Source: Mesostigma viride (Eukaryota > Streptophyta > Mesostigmatophyceae > Mesostigmatales > Mesostigmataceae). Taken from it: DNA of 45,000 nt. The stretch spans positions 282,501 to 327,500 of the forward strand of contig RPFO01000225.1 of NCBI GenBank assembly GCA_009746045.1, given 5' to 3'. Positions 32,701-40,615 of this stretch are shown in pieces. The first letter of the stretch is position 1. The number at the start of each line of letters is the position of its first letter. Under the pieces are notes generated by a model that was given only the letters and a program-made list of their open reading frames with translations, made no database searches and was not told where the DNA came from. The position numbers were made by a program, and so were the translations under genes.

Positions 32701-32721
32701 GACATCCCCATCACGAATTGA
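29710..32721 (+). CDS. Calcineurin-B-homologous EF-hand protein, six exons, complete
   Basis: Exons are 29710-29785, 29897-30021, 30213-30309, 30892-31001, 31605-31679 and 32668-32721 (TGA). The phases are consistent and total 179 codons, giving 178 residues, close to the family length. The start MGNSFSSS fits an N-myristoylation signal. The sequence follows calcineurin B homologous proteins (CHP) and the plant EF-hand relatives of this type: TQADIEEV, FSHQEIEALYKRF, FISPDEFLSVPEIAVNPLSH, NFKDFVLLLGAFS. EF-hand 1 (42-53, DRNDSGFISPDE) is canonical. EF-hand 2 is degenerate. EF-hand 3 (106-117, DVDGDGMLSRED) has Asp instead of Glu at position 12. EF-hand 4 (about 144-157) has lost its ligands. 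A membrane-tethered calcium sensor that binds partner proteins through a hydrophobic cleft is expected from the family. The partner is unknown. Confidence 0.85.
31002..31140 (+). repeat. Duplicated 5' splice region of EF-hand gene intron 4
   Basis: The true donor GAG|GTGAGCGGGGCATGCGCTCC at 31002 has a close copy, GAG|GTAAGCGGTGCATGCGCTCC, at about 31110. A shorter GGTGAGCGG lies between them at 31032. This repeats the pattern seen in the kinesin introns, in an unrelated gene. Confidence 0.8.
31257..31397. mobile_element. 141-bp foldback (MITE-like) element in intron 4
   Basis: Arms of about 63 bp (from 31257, and ending at 31397) are inverted complements with about ten mismatches: GGATATTCTGACATGGTC on the left and, inverted, GGATGTTCTGACATGGTC on the right. 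The loop is only a few bases around CATGGGCTACCG. I see no clear target duplication. It shares no end sequence with the 3920-4069 MITE. It could also be an expressed hairpin precursor. Confidence 0.7.
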
Positions 32722-32744
32722 GCAGAGGGGGGGTGGGGGAAGCA

Positions 32745-32903
32745 TGGGGGTGGGTGGGTGGGTGGGTGGGTGGGTGGGTGGGTGGGTGGGTGGGTGGGTG
32801 GGTGGGTGGGTGGGTGGGTGGGTGGGTGGGTGGGTGGGTGGGTGGGTGGGTGGGTGGGTGGGTGGGTGGGTGGGTGGGTGGGTGGGTGGGTGGGTGGGTG
32901 GGG
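32745..32903. repeat. (GGTG)n microsatellite, about 39 copies
   Basis: A nearly pure (GGTG)n tract begins 24 bp after the EF-hand gene stop codon, probably in its 3' UTR or the convergent spacer. G-runs of three in tandem could form quadruplexes on the plus strand. The repeat is not a known telomere motif. Confidence 0.97.
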
Positions 32904-33052
32904 GTCGAATGAGTCGAAGCACGGGGGGTGAGCTGTGGGTGTTTCGGGGGTGGATGAACAAGGGGGAGGGAGCAGCATGTCAATGCCATGTCTGCAGTGC
33001 CGAGAGCCCTTCTACTCTTCTCCAAGTGTCATCTTCTTGGGTGCCCCTCCTC

Positions 33053-34054
33053 TCAACAGGCGTACCCCCTTGTGGTCCACTGTCGCGGTCTGGGGCGGAT
33101 GATCCCATGTTTGTCCGCTGTTGTGGATATCAAAGAGAAAGCCAGCGCGCACATGCCCAAATCATAGGTGAAGTGTCCACCTGCCTCTCCTGACGTGGGT
33201 GGACGAGGGCAAGGTTGATGCACAGCGTTTAGGTTCCTGGTTTCACGGTGAGCGGGAGCGGGAGTACTGTGCCAGGTCACAGCACTGGCACCTGGTGAAT
33301 GACATGGCCGCACTACATGGGTTGATGTCGCATCCAAGGCTGGGATGGCACACTCGTGCATGTGCCCCCTTGTATGCACAAGGGGGCATGTGGTATGGCA
33401 TGCATGGGTGGCATGGCAGGCATGTGGTGGAGCACGCTGGTCGCAGCGGCACTGTTGTTGCAAGGGCATGTGAATAGCGGTGCGGGTCATCACAGCCACC
33501 GACGCTGTTTTCATACTGACAAGTGAGCACTGCAGTTGACCGCGGTGTACGCCTGTGTTTGACCACTTACCTGGCTCTCTGCTGGGTTGACCAGCGATGT
33601 TGCAAAGGATGTAGAAGGCCATTCCTTTGCAGATTCCCGGTTCTAGGTAGCATTGCATGTTCCCTGGTAAACAGGACCTAGAATATGTGTCCAGTTTACA
33701 TTGCCTAGCCCGACAAATCAGACAGGTGCTTATTCACGTCATCCGTACGGCATTATTTATTGGAACAGAATGTTTTGTTCATAACCTTGCAATTTTGTCA
33801 GGTCTTGTAGCTTTTATACACTCCCTATCTATAGCACTCATGCTATCTTCAATTTCCATATCCCTAAACTTAAGTAAGTGCGTGAACATGCACTTCGAAG
33901 GCATGCCACGGAGTACCCGACGAGGTACTTTTCTACGTGAATACCAAGTTGCACCCGCAAAGGCAAGTGGCGCGACTCACTCCCCCAGGTCTGGAGTCGC
34001 AGACAGCAACTCTGCGTCATCGGGACTATTCAAGATGACTGTGCGCTCGGCCAT
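33053..34054 (-). CDS. Candidate small three-exon gene, 102 residues, unknown function
   Basis: Minus-strand exons are 34054-33981 (ATG start, MAERTVILNSPDDAELLSAT...), 33677-33571 (SCLPGNMQCYLEPGICKGMA...) and 33180-33053 (GHFTYDLGMCALAFSLISTT..., stop TGA). Donors are GTGAGT and GTAAGT, both strong, and acceptors are CTAG and GCAG. The three phases (2 then 1) fit without a frame break, 309 nt in total. The middle and last exons have moderately hydrophobic segments (GMAFYILCNIAG, LGMCALAFSLIS) that might be membrane-associated, and the C-terminus is basic. I do not recognise the family. The gene would converge on the EF-hand gene. The long first intron contains a dispersed repeat (about 33868-33955). 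The model rests on splice signals and phase alone. Confidence 0.35.
33868..33955. mobile_element. Dispersed AAGT-tailed repeat, copy 3, degenerate
   Basis: It contains AAGTAAGTGCGTGAACATGC and GGCATGCCACGGAGTAC, matching the 19862 copy in order but shorter. It sits within the first intron of the candidate small gene. Confidence 0.5.
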
Positions 34055-34874
34055 GATGACGGGTGTGGGGTAAGGTTGCATGCTTACCCCCGATAGCCCT
34101 GGAGAATATAAAGGCTTCTCCCGGAGCCCATGAGTTTTTTTAGGGGCATACCCAGCATTCACCCACAAACCCCTGCATGCATGACCACGGCCACCTGCAT
34201 GCACATTGATCCCTGATAAATTGCTCATCTGCATTTTATCATGCAATATTAAAATAGATACTCTTAATACGCTGACTTGGATGGAATTTGGATCCATGCA
34301 TCGGACGAGTTAGTACTTCAGCGGAGAAGGTAACAGTGCTGACTAGGAGCCCTCGATCAAGCTATCAAGGTCCAGATTCTCCAAATTTCTGGCCTGCGCC
34401 ATGGTTTTCTTGTTTGATGTAGAGCTAGCTGCGCCATGCACGAGTGCACAACGCGTAGCTTACAAGGCTGGCCTTGCATACCACTATGTTAACCTCACAG
34501 ATCGACAGCTAGCGCTGCATGCCTGCGTCCTTGCAATGGCCGCACACTTTCATTCTCGCCACTTCACGGGCACATCGTAATAGCTGTAATGGCTAACGTA
34601 ATGACTGGCGTTAGCTAGACCTTTTCAGTGGTTTTCCATTTGCGGGTATTTCCTCGTAAATGGTGGGAGAGCGATCGCAGCAATGGTGCTCACCACTAGA
34701 CACTCCCGGCCAGTTAGGCTCGAAACACACGCCCTGATCAAGCAAGCTGTTTTCGGCCCCACCGTGTAGGTCATCTAGTCGCTCTACACAATTTCAATGC
34801 CCAGGGCCACACATTTCCGTTAATTAGTTCATTAATCAGGAACATAAAGTTCTCTGTTGGGAGTATATGTAGCC
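34055..34874. other. Intergenic, no gene recognised
   Basis: No convincing reading frame is seen on either strand. A short fragment of the 167-bp retroposon family (TCAAGGTCCAGATTCTCC and TTTCTGGCCTGCGCC) lies at about 34365-34400. Confidence 0.45.
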
Positions 34875-34889
34875 CTTGAGAAGGGGCAT

Positions 34890-35053
34890 TAAAAAAATCA
34901 AATTAAATTAAATTATAATATGCCTCCGTTGGGAGATCATGTAGCACATATTCCTTGATGGGTGGTGGAAAGGGGAGAGCCGCGTAATCTAACTATCCTA
35001 ACGCTAATCTAGTCTAGAAAAATCCTAACTGCCCTACTCGTCAAAACGAGGGG
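34890..35053 (-). mobile_element. 164-bp LINE 3'-end insertion with 15-bp target duplication
   Basis: The insert begins with the antisense (TTTAA)n tail (CAAATTAAATTAAATTATAA), continues through CCTCCGTTGGGAGATCATGT and ends CAAAACGAGGG. It is flanked by a perfect 15-bp CTTGAGAAGGGGCAT at 34875-34889 and 35054-35068. It is homologous to the first 150 bp of the 19990 copy and lacks any ORF2. The host sequence is the outer part of retroelement copy B. Confidence 0.88.
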
Positions 35054-35068
35054 CTTGAGAAGGGGCAT

Positions 35069-36829
35069 ATGGCCTATACTACATTCTAAGCTACTTCCTG
35101 CAAGGGTGGGAATGTAAACGACACTTGCATGCTCTAGGTGCGCCAGGGCGCCTGCATCCCGATGATCTATCAAGCTATGCCCAGCTAAGGGAGAGCCTGT
35201 CATGGGGGGGAAGATATCATCATATTGATACAATTTAAGCTACACATTTCCATCCAATGCACAAGGTTACACATTTCCATCAACATTCATATTCATCATC
35301 CTGAACGACTCGAACACGCGGACAAGATAACGGCAGGCTCGAGCTACGTACATGGTCCGGATTCTCCCGATTTCTGGCCTGCGCTGTTTGTCTCCTTGAT
35401 ACAAAAGCTAGAGCGTGGCATCTCAGCATCTGGAGAGCAGCTCTCTGCATGGGCACATCATATCAAAAAAAAGCTAGGCATCACCTGGAGTGTGGCGCAT
35501 CATGCATAGGCACACATGTACATGGCTAAATAATGCTCGTGAATCAGCTGGTATAGTGCCTGTAGGAGGCGTACATGTACATGGCCACGGTCTGTCTATT
35601 CTACACTAGCTACTACTGCTGTATAATTCCCCTACTAAACTGGGGCGTCTGGAGTCGCTGGGGCCGCGGGGGTCGCATGCCAGGGCTTGTGGCCGAAGTA
35701 GATGGCCGCCCCCTTCCAGTACACCGGCGCTGCCCCGCCTTGGTCTAGCTGCCGGAGCTGGAGGTAGGTCCGCCATAGCTCCCGTCGCCGTTGTTGCTGC
35801 GCCAGGGTCAAGTCGTCGTCAAGGGTGAATTAGTGAGTCTTCTCGAGCCGCTTGCGGCGTCTGAGAAAAGAAATCTCGTCCGCCGGGTTCTTATAAAGGT
35901 GAGAAGGAGCGGGGGCGCCCCTGCCTTACCCCGCGCGCGGGGAAGGCGGCCGGTGGGCGACCAGCTCGATCTCACCATTAAGGCCCATGCGGCCAAGGAT
36001 TTCTCTCTCAAACGCACGCGTAAGCTTCTCGGAATGTTTCCTTCCTCCATGTCGAAGTTCTTGACAATGACGTTGAGGCCAGCTGCGCTTGGCGAGCTCG
36101 GCCTCCTCGCGGAGGTCGAGCGTCCGCTGCTGGAGCTGTGCTGCGACGGCGGCTCCAGGTGGTGGAGGTGGTGTGCTGCTTATTAAGCATGTCCGCCCAG
36201 GTCGGGATGGGAGGAGCATCGCCAGCCAGGCCAGCAGGGGCTGGCATGGCGGCAATGTCCTTCATTGCCTGGGCGGTGAGGCCTGCGGTGTTCTGCGGGA
36301 CCTCGATGGCGATATGGCATAATTTGTCCTTAAGGTGCTGGTCGATACGTCGCGGAGCTGGGCGGTGCCTGGAGTCGGTGGAGGCGAAGGCCAGGGGGGG
36401 GGGGGGGGGGGGGCGGGGGGGGTGGCGGTGGCGGTGGGGATGGTGGGGAGCTCAGCAGCCAACGTGCGACCCACAGCTGCCACATCTGCAGTTAGGGGCG
36501 TCGACGTGCTGTGAGATGGCTTCTTGGAGGTGGAGGAGGAAGGTGGATTCGGTCAAGGGGGAGGGGGCCCAGAGGTCCGCGGCAGAGCCCTGCATGAAGG
36601 ATGGAAAAGAGGGCGGCGAGCTGAAGGCGCGGGCGGGACCAGTTGGTCAGGTGGTCAGGTTGGTCAGGTACACATTTCCATCTCCATGCATATTCATCAT
36701 CCTGAACGACTCGAAAACGCGGACAAGATAACGGCAGGCTCAAGCTATATACCGGCCGGCCATGGTCCGGATTCTCCCGCGATTTCTGGCCTGCGCTGTT
36801 TGTCTCCTTGATATAGCTGTCGATTCACT
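35069..36829 (-). mobile_element. Retroelement copy B, inverted and uninterrupted
   Basis: On the minus strand, 36664-35640 carries the same ORF1-like sequence as copy A: MKDIAAMPAPAGLAGDAPP, WADMLNKQHTTSTT and EREILGRMGL all match copy A peptides in broken frames. The 3' part (35640-35405) matches 22260-22384 joined to 26422-26555. Family boxes of the 167-bp retroposon flank the ORF1-like part at 36829-36665 and 35404-35250, in the same orientation. The second has a 9-bp duplication, TTGTATCAA, around it. A poly-G run is at 36391-36412. All frames are broken, so it is a pseudogene. Confidence 0.65.
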
Positions 36830-37177
36830 TTTAAGCGATGGGACAACTCAATCGAAAAAAGGTAGCAATATTCAACATAATTAGAATGTGCACAAAATAA
36901 TTAGAATGTGTCTTTCCTCTGAGACACCTACCCTAGTCCTTCCACCGGCGTTGGATCGCCATGCATCCAGGCATAGTTGTCTCACTTCATGCATGACACA
37001 TGCTTGGAAGTTGCGCTATGCAGAACAAGAAGAGGTGCATGGCAGACCATTTTCCAGGCCGGCCACACGCCAGCCCCTGTGGGCAATCTCCCCCCCCCAG
37101 GAGGAAGGGGCGCTTTGCTGAGTATGAAGTAGTTAGGATTTTCTAGATTAGCTTAGTTAGGTTTCGCAGCTTCGCTC
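36830..37177. other. Intergenic, no gene recognised
   Basis: AT-richer than the exons. A short duplication (CATAATTAGAATGTG/AAATAATTAGAATGTG) lies at 36876-36909. No coding signal is seen. Confidence 0.4.
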
Positions 37178-37189
37178 ACCTCCATCCAT

Positions 37190-37486
37190 TAAATTAAATT
37201 AAATTAAATTAAATTAAATTATAACATGTCTCCGTTGGGAGATCATGTAGCACATATTCCAGGTTGGATGGGTGGTGTGGAGGAGGCCGTGTAATCGAAC
37301 TAACCTAACTCTCAGCTATATCTAGTCTAGAAAAGCCTATCTACGCTACTCATCAAAACGGCTCCTCCTCTTTGGGGGAGGTGGCTTGCCCACAGGGGCT
37401 GGCGTGTGCGCCTTGACAATCTTCTTCCACCGCGTCTTGTCCTGCATGGCAGTCCAAAGACGTCCTGCATCCATGGCAGTCCAAAG
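37190..37486 (-). mobile_element. 297-bp LINE 3'-end insertion with 12-bp target duplication
   Basis: It is flanked by ACCTCCATCCAT at 37178-37189 and 37487-37498. The left end is the antisense (TTTAA)n tail. The body matches 19990-20245 of the larger copy, including the end of ORF2 (basic stretch, stop). At the 5' (right) end a 22-bp piece, GCATGGCAGTCCAAAGAC, is duplicated with a small insertion, perhaps from the end-joining step of insertion. Confidence 0.85.
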
Positions 37487-37506
37487 ACCTCCATCCATCA
37501 CACAAG

Positions 37507-37562
37507 GGAATATGTGCTACATGATCTCCCCGCGGAGTGTGTTATACTTTAATTTTTTAATT
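37507..37562 (+). mobile_element. 56-bp inverted LINE 3'-end stub
   Basis: GGAATATGTGCTACATGATC and the following bases to a TTTAATTTAA tail are the reverse complement of the LINE 3' terminus found just to the left. The pair forms a head-to-head arrangement about 20 bp apart. No clear target duplication is seen. Confidence 0.65.
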
Positions 37563-37784
37563 TAATGCATGACACGCATGCATGCATGCACAATTTGCAG
37601 CTTTTATGCAGCTAGTATGTATAGTGCAATAACCTCCATGCCCCTGATGATAGCCGCTACACTACCGCCTCATCTGCCTTTACAGTAGAGGACAGCTCAG
37701 ATGAGGATTACATCCCCCTCTAGTGACTCTACGGCTGGGGCATGATGCAAACATATTTGTATGTGTAACTTTCGTGTAATTATT

Positions 37785-37865
37785 TTCTAATGGGATTAGC
37801 GTAGTACTCTGTGGCATGCCCATGCGCATGACACGCAAGTACATACATACTTAAGTACTTATGTA
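37785..37865 (-). mobile_element. Dispersed AAGT-tailed repeat, copy 4, inverted
   Basis: CTAATGGGATTAGCGTAGTA, GGCATGCCCATGCGCATGAC and ACTTAAGTACTTA are the reverse complement of the 19862 copy, with the simple tail on the right. Confidence 0.6.
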
Positions 37866-37993
37866 TAGTGCCAGCCGTACGTTATGTTGTCTCTTTAGCT
37901 GACCAAGGATTTTTTCGAATTTCCTACCATGTACAGTTAACATACGCATACACTACCTAGTAAGCTCAGGCTCTACCCCCATTCAAACCGCGG

Positions 37994-38248
37994 TCACACG
38001 TAAGGGAGCGGCGTTGTTGGAATGTTGCTGTAAATCTTTCCAGGCGGTTGCAAATTGCGGACCGCCACAGCTGTTGCATCGTTGCACAGGTAAATCATGC
38101 AGGCAAAGACAAAAGCACAGGATATATAAGTCACAACTGCATACACAAACTCATGGATGCTGACCATGGCAAAGGGTCCCAACCTGGTTGATCGATGAGC
38201 AAAGAGCAAGTAATAGCCCAGTCGTCCCACACCAATGGGCCGCCACCC
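37994..38248 (-). CDS. Possible terminal exon of an unknown membrane protein
   Basis: A minus-strand frame ending TGA at 37994 encodes about 80 residues with one clear hydrophobic segment (EFVYAVVTYISCAFVFACMI) and a polar C-terminus (PGKIYSNIPTTPLPYV). An acceptor CAACCAG precedes GTTGGGACC near 38195, giving a possible exon of about 65 residues. To its right on the minus strand lies the big microsatellite, which would then be intronic. A peptide at about 39983-39820 minus (SDNIAFDGWKVRVQTLSFCR) could belong to the same gene. I do not recognise a family, and chance is a real alternative. Confidence 0.2.
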   Translation of the reverse strand, partial: GWRPIGVGRLGYYLLFAHRSTRLGPFAMVSIHEFVYAVVTYISCAFVFACMIYLCNDATAVAVRNLQPPGKIYSNIPTTPLPYV

Positions 38249-38391
38249 AAGCCAACATCAGAGATGACCCATACAACAAGTAGCATCCATAGACAACTCC
38301 CAACCAAATTTCCAAGCGAAAAGGCAACGCAATCGCATGTATGATGGACGCAGTGTTATTAGCAGTAAAGGTGTATGTAAGCGGCATGCAC

Positions 38392-39186
38392 ACCCACACC
38401 CACCCACCCACCCACCCACCCACCCACCCACCCACCCACCCACCCACCCACCCACCCACCCACCCACCCACCCACCCACCCACCCACCCACCCACCCACC
38501 CACCCACCCACGCACGCACGCACGCGGGCGGGCGGGCGGGCGGCGGGCGGGCGGGCGGCGGGCGGGCGGGCGGGGCGGGCGGGCGGGCGGGCGGGCGGCG
38601 GGCGGGCGGCGGGCGGGCGGGCGGGCGGGCGGGCGGGCGGGCGGCGGGCGGCGGGCGGGCGGCGGGCGGGCGGGCGGGCGGGCGGGCGGGCGGGCGGGCG
38701 GGGGGCGGGCGGGCGGCGGGCGGGCGGGCGGGCGGGCGGCGGCGGGCGGGCGGGCGGGCGGGCGGGCGGGCGGCGGCGGGCGGGCGGGCGGGCGGCGGGC
38801 GGGCGGGCGGGCGGGCGGGCGGGGGGCGGGCGGCGGGCGGGCGGGCGGGCGGGCGGGCGGGCGGGCGGGCGGGCGGGCGGGCGGGCGGGCGGGCGGGCGG
38901 GGGGCGTGCGGGCGTGCGGGCGGGCGGGCGTGCGGGCGGGCGGGCGGGCGGGCGGGCGGGCGGGCGGGCGGCGGCGGGCGGGCGGGCGGGCGGGCGGCGG
39001 CGGGCGGGCGGGCGGGCGGGCGGGGGGCGGGCGGGCGGGCGGGCGGGCGGGCGGGCGGGCGGCGGGCGGGCGGGCGGGCGGGCGGGCGGGCGGGCGGCGG
39101 GCGGGCGGGCGGGCGGCGGGCGGCGGCGGGCGGGCGGGCGGGCGGGCGGGCGGGCGGGCGGGCGGGCGGGCGGGCGGGCGGGCGGG

Positions 39187-39258
<72 letters not shown>

Positions 39259-39260
39259 CA
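38392..39260. repeat. Compound tetranucleotide microsatellite, 870 bp
   Basis: There are four blocks in order: (CCCA)n to 38511, a short (CGCA)n to about 38525, (GGGC)n to about 39186 with occasional GGC or GGGGC units, and (AGGC)n to 39260. The frames of 350-440 codons running through it on both strands are artefacts of the repeat. The GGGC block is the least pure. It has strong potential for G-quadruplexes and polymerase stalling, so its assembled length may be wrong. Confidence 0.97.
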
Positions 39261-40036
39261 CACGTACACACAACTCCCTCACATACCGGAGCAGCAAACA
39301 GGAAACAGCGTCTGCTGCTGCACGCACGCAATCGCCCCTTTCTGGATGGTGTTTGTAGACGTGTGCCAAGTCGCTTGCCAGCCTGCAATGCCCCAGCCCA
39401 ATCAAGAACACAGCAGATTAAAAGTAAAAACAAAGGCTTCCGATGTAGGACCTTCCAAATGCAGCGTACAGCCTCATCACCTCATCACAGGCATCTGGTC
39501 ACAATCAGCTCATGCGGGAAGCCATTGCAAGCACAAGTATTCAGAGATCGACAGCATGGAGCACGGAGTCCAAGTTCATTCGGCATTATTGACCGCGTTC
39601 CTGCGCGTGAGCACTTTGATGCAGCGAGGTTAGGGGCACAGAAGGGTTTCCTACACTGGGCAACAGGGTAGAGGTGCAGTTGCCCCTCACACGGCTGATG
39701 TCTGCATGCGCTGCATACGCCCCCCCGGAGATACGCAGCGGGCAGCAAACGAGCCCCGTGGAAAAAGTATGACAAACAAACACACGCGCTCAAGTGCAAG
39801 ACACACCAGACAGTAGTTGGGTACATTCAGATCCTGGGGAATCAACGCCTCCGTCTGCGTTGGCAGATACGGCATTGATTTCCGACAAAATGACAATGTT
39901 TGCACGCGCACCTTCCATCCGTCAAATGCAATATTGTCAGATACGCCATTCAAACGTTTTGAAGATTTTTCGGATGTTTGCACAACACAACTGTCACACT
40001 TGCGGCTTACCTGAAACAGCTGTTCTGTTGGAAAGT
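39261..40036. other. Non-repetitive stretch, no gene assigned
   Basis: The minus frame 39983-39820 has peptide-like composition (NGVSDNIAFDGWKVRVQTLS), but no start, partner exon or family can be supported. Nothing else stands out. Confidence 0.35.
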
Positions 40037-40140
40037 CATATAGGGTTACTAGTGATGTTGTATAGGGTCGTGATCTTGTATCGGGTTACTTGTGAAGTCG
40101 TATAGGGTTACTCGTGATGTTGAATAGGGTCGTGATGACT
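40037..40140. repeat. Short degenerate repeat of about 20-22 bp, five copies
   Basis: The motif GTATAGGGTTACTNGTGATG occurs with variation (ATAGGGTCGTGAT.TTGTAT) from 40037 to 40140. Confidence 0.7.
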
Positions 40141-40172
40141 TGCCAGTATGGGGTTGATCTCTCTCAAACACT

Positions 40173-40226
40173 GCCGCCCGCCCGCCCGCCCGCCCGCCCG
40201 CCCGCCCGCCCGCCCGCCCGCCCGCC
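40173..40226. repeat. (CCCG)n microsatellite
   Basis: About 13 pure CCCG units. On the opposite strand it is (CGGG)n, the same motif as the main block of the 38.5-39.2 kb array. Confidence 0.97.
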
Positions 40227-40615
40227 AACCCGCTTGATCCCAAGACTCGCCCACATGTGTCATGGCTACATCACCATACAACCACTCTGCCATGACCCAT
40301 TGATTAATAACCATTTGAGCGCTTGGCGTGGCAGCATGCAGGGTGGGTACCTGGGTGCATGGGCGCTCATGCGAGGCCAGCAATTGACGATGATCACGCC
40401 CTGCAGTAACTGGAGCGTCTGTGGTGTACACACGGCGTACCCGCAACCGTGTAATCATCGCAAACAGGAACGAACGGACATAGGAAAAATGCCAAAGACA
40501 GCGCACTGAATGAATAAGGGCATTAGTAGATGGGGGGGAGGAGGGGGCACACGGGGGACAAAATGGGAGCAGGGGGAGTCGGGGTAAAGGCGGTGGATGA
40601 TGCCATGTGGCTCTC

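Noticed and set aside
32590-33025. (GGTG)n tract as an internal telomere
   Set aside because: Green-algal and plant telomeres are TTTAGGG or TTTTAGGG types. GGTG lacks the T/A part and sits between genes.
35405-36829. Two same-orientation boxes flanking retroelement copy B as LTRs
   Set aside because: The same box occurs alone with a 12-bp target duplication at 27168 and with a 9-bp duplication at 35250-35404. Its variable end fits a truncated retroposon better than an LTR. I could not exclude the LTR view fully.
38151-39671. Reading frames of 350-440 codons rich in Pro-Ala-Arg or Gly-Arg-Ala
   Set aside because: Artefacts of the tetranucleotide array. Several frames on both strands are open together.
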